Assembly (NCBI GenBank): GCA_017608995.1
Contig: JAFCEU010000032.1
Location: 1 to 12,026 of the forward strand
Origin: Candidatus Iainarchaeum sp.
GTDB lineage: Archaea; Iainarchaeota; Iainarchaeia; Iainarchaeales; DTGL01
Length of the DNA: 12,026 nucleotides
Reading direction: 5' to 3'
The notes beneath the pieces were generated by a model. That model saw only the letters and a list, made by a program, of their open reading frames with translations. It was not told the origin of the DNA and did no database searches. A program made the position numbers and the translations under genes. Positions 11,763 to 12,026 of this stretch are shown here, piece after piece. Numbering within the stretch: the stretch's first letter is position 1; every line of letters begins with the position of its first letter.

Positions 11763-12026
11763 CTTCACCTTTTTCACATTTAATTCTTCGTCAAAAAAAA
11801 GTGCTGAACTGCTTATCGCTTTGTTGCCTGCAGTGTTTCCAGAGTTGAACACTTTTTTATCGTTGATCTCGATTATAAAGCCCCCTTTTGTAAGTAGGGC
11901 ATTCGCCTGTTCTATCATCTCACCTTCTGAAGCCCGCGTTTTAAGCCAGTGCTTCAATAAATCGTGCTCTTTTTGCAGAATCAAAAGTTCATGCTGATTT
12001 AGCTTGATGTTTGCTATTGATATAAA
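11745..12026 (-). CDS. unrecognised protein, C-terminal part only (5' partial)
   Basis: A minus-strand frame stays open from its stop at 11745 to the right edge, showing 94 residues of C-terminus; the start is outside the window. I do not recognise it. Visible features are an amphipathic Lys/Leu/Glu helix (LLILQKEHDLLKHWLKTRAS), then an alternating pattern suggestive of strands (GGFIIEINDKKVFNSG, ALFFDEELNVKKVKLTVFK). A helix followed by a small strand-rich end resembles the head of some archaeal pilin-like proteins, and it converges on two pilin-like genes, so it may belong to the same system; that is inference. A TTG at 11984 is only an internal in-frame codon. It overlaps the pilin-like gene by 18 bases tail to tail. 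Confidence 0.55.
   Translation of the reverse strand, partial: FISIANIKLNQHELLILQKEHDLLKHWLKTRASEGEMIEQANALLTKGGFIIEINDKKVFNSGNTAGNKAISSSALFFDEELNVKKVKLTVFK

Noticed and set aside
1..12026. Frequent AAGCGC/GCGCTT words across the window
   Set aside because: They fall mainly in coding DNA and are explained by Lys-Arg, Ala and Leu codon choice; no ordered array or spacing was seen.
1..12026. CRISPR array, insertion sequence or attachment site
   Set aside because: No regularly spaced direct repeats, transposase or integrase genes, or duplicated target sites were seen.

Overview
The window reads as a gene-dense, AT-leaning stretch of an archaeal chromosome. The support is an archaeal-type radical-SAM tRNA methylthiotransferase, a type IA topoisomerase with C-terminal zinc fingers, a two-ring Cdc48/VAT ATPase, two Lrp/AsnC-type regulators, pilin-like proteins with class III signal peptides, and TATA boxes about 25-35 bases before many starts. 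Shine-Dalgarno sites are mostly GGTG/GGTGG-like. A DPANN or other little-studied euryarchaeal lineage is plausible, but the sequence alone does not fix it. I see no rRNA, tRNA, CRISPR array or insertion sequence.

Layout. Bases 1-1169 hold the end of the tRNA methylthiotransferase, followed by a six-helix membrane protein (1224-1964). An Lrp/AsnC regulator (2101-2574) meets, tail to tail with a 4-base overlap, a leftward cation/proton antiporter (2571-3770). A divergent promoter region separates the antiporter from a rightward DNA topoisomerase I. That gene is broken: it is read in two frames, and about 40-50 residues are missing at the join. A coiled-coil lipoprotein gene (5824-6672) overlaps its end. 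The 279 bases at 6673-6951 carry no convincing protein gene but contain a 10-bp hairpin with a kink-turn-like interior, a TATA box and an 11-of-12 inverted repeat.

A second Lrp-like regulator (6952-7479) is followed after one base by a stand-alone NFACT-R protein (7481-8281), the C-terminal part of the RqcH/Rqc2/NEMF family. Cdc48 follows (8327-10501) with its own promoter. NFACT proteins and Cdc48 are partners in eukaryotic ribosome-associated quality control, so this neighbourhood is the most suggestive in the window.

Bases 10505-11092 encode a minimal site-2-type metalloprotease on the minus strand. It diverges from two class III signal peptide (type IV pilin-like) genes at 11174-11353 and 11358-11762. 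These converge on the cut-off C-terminal end of an unrecognised minus-strand gene running off the right edge.
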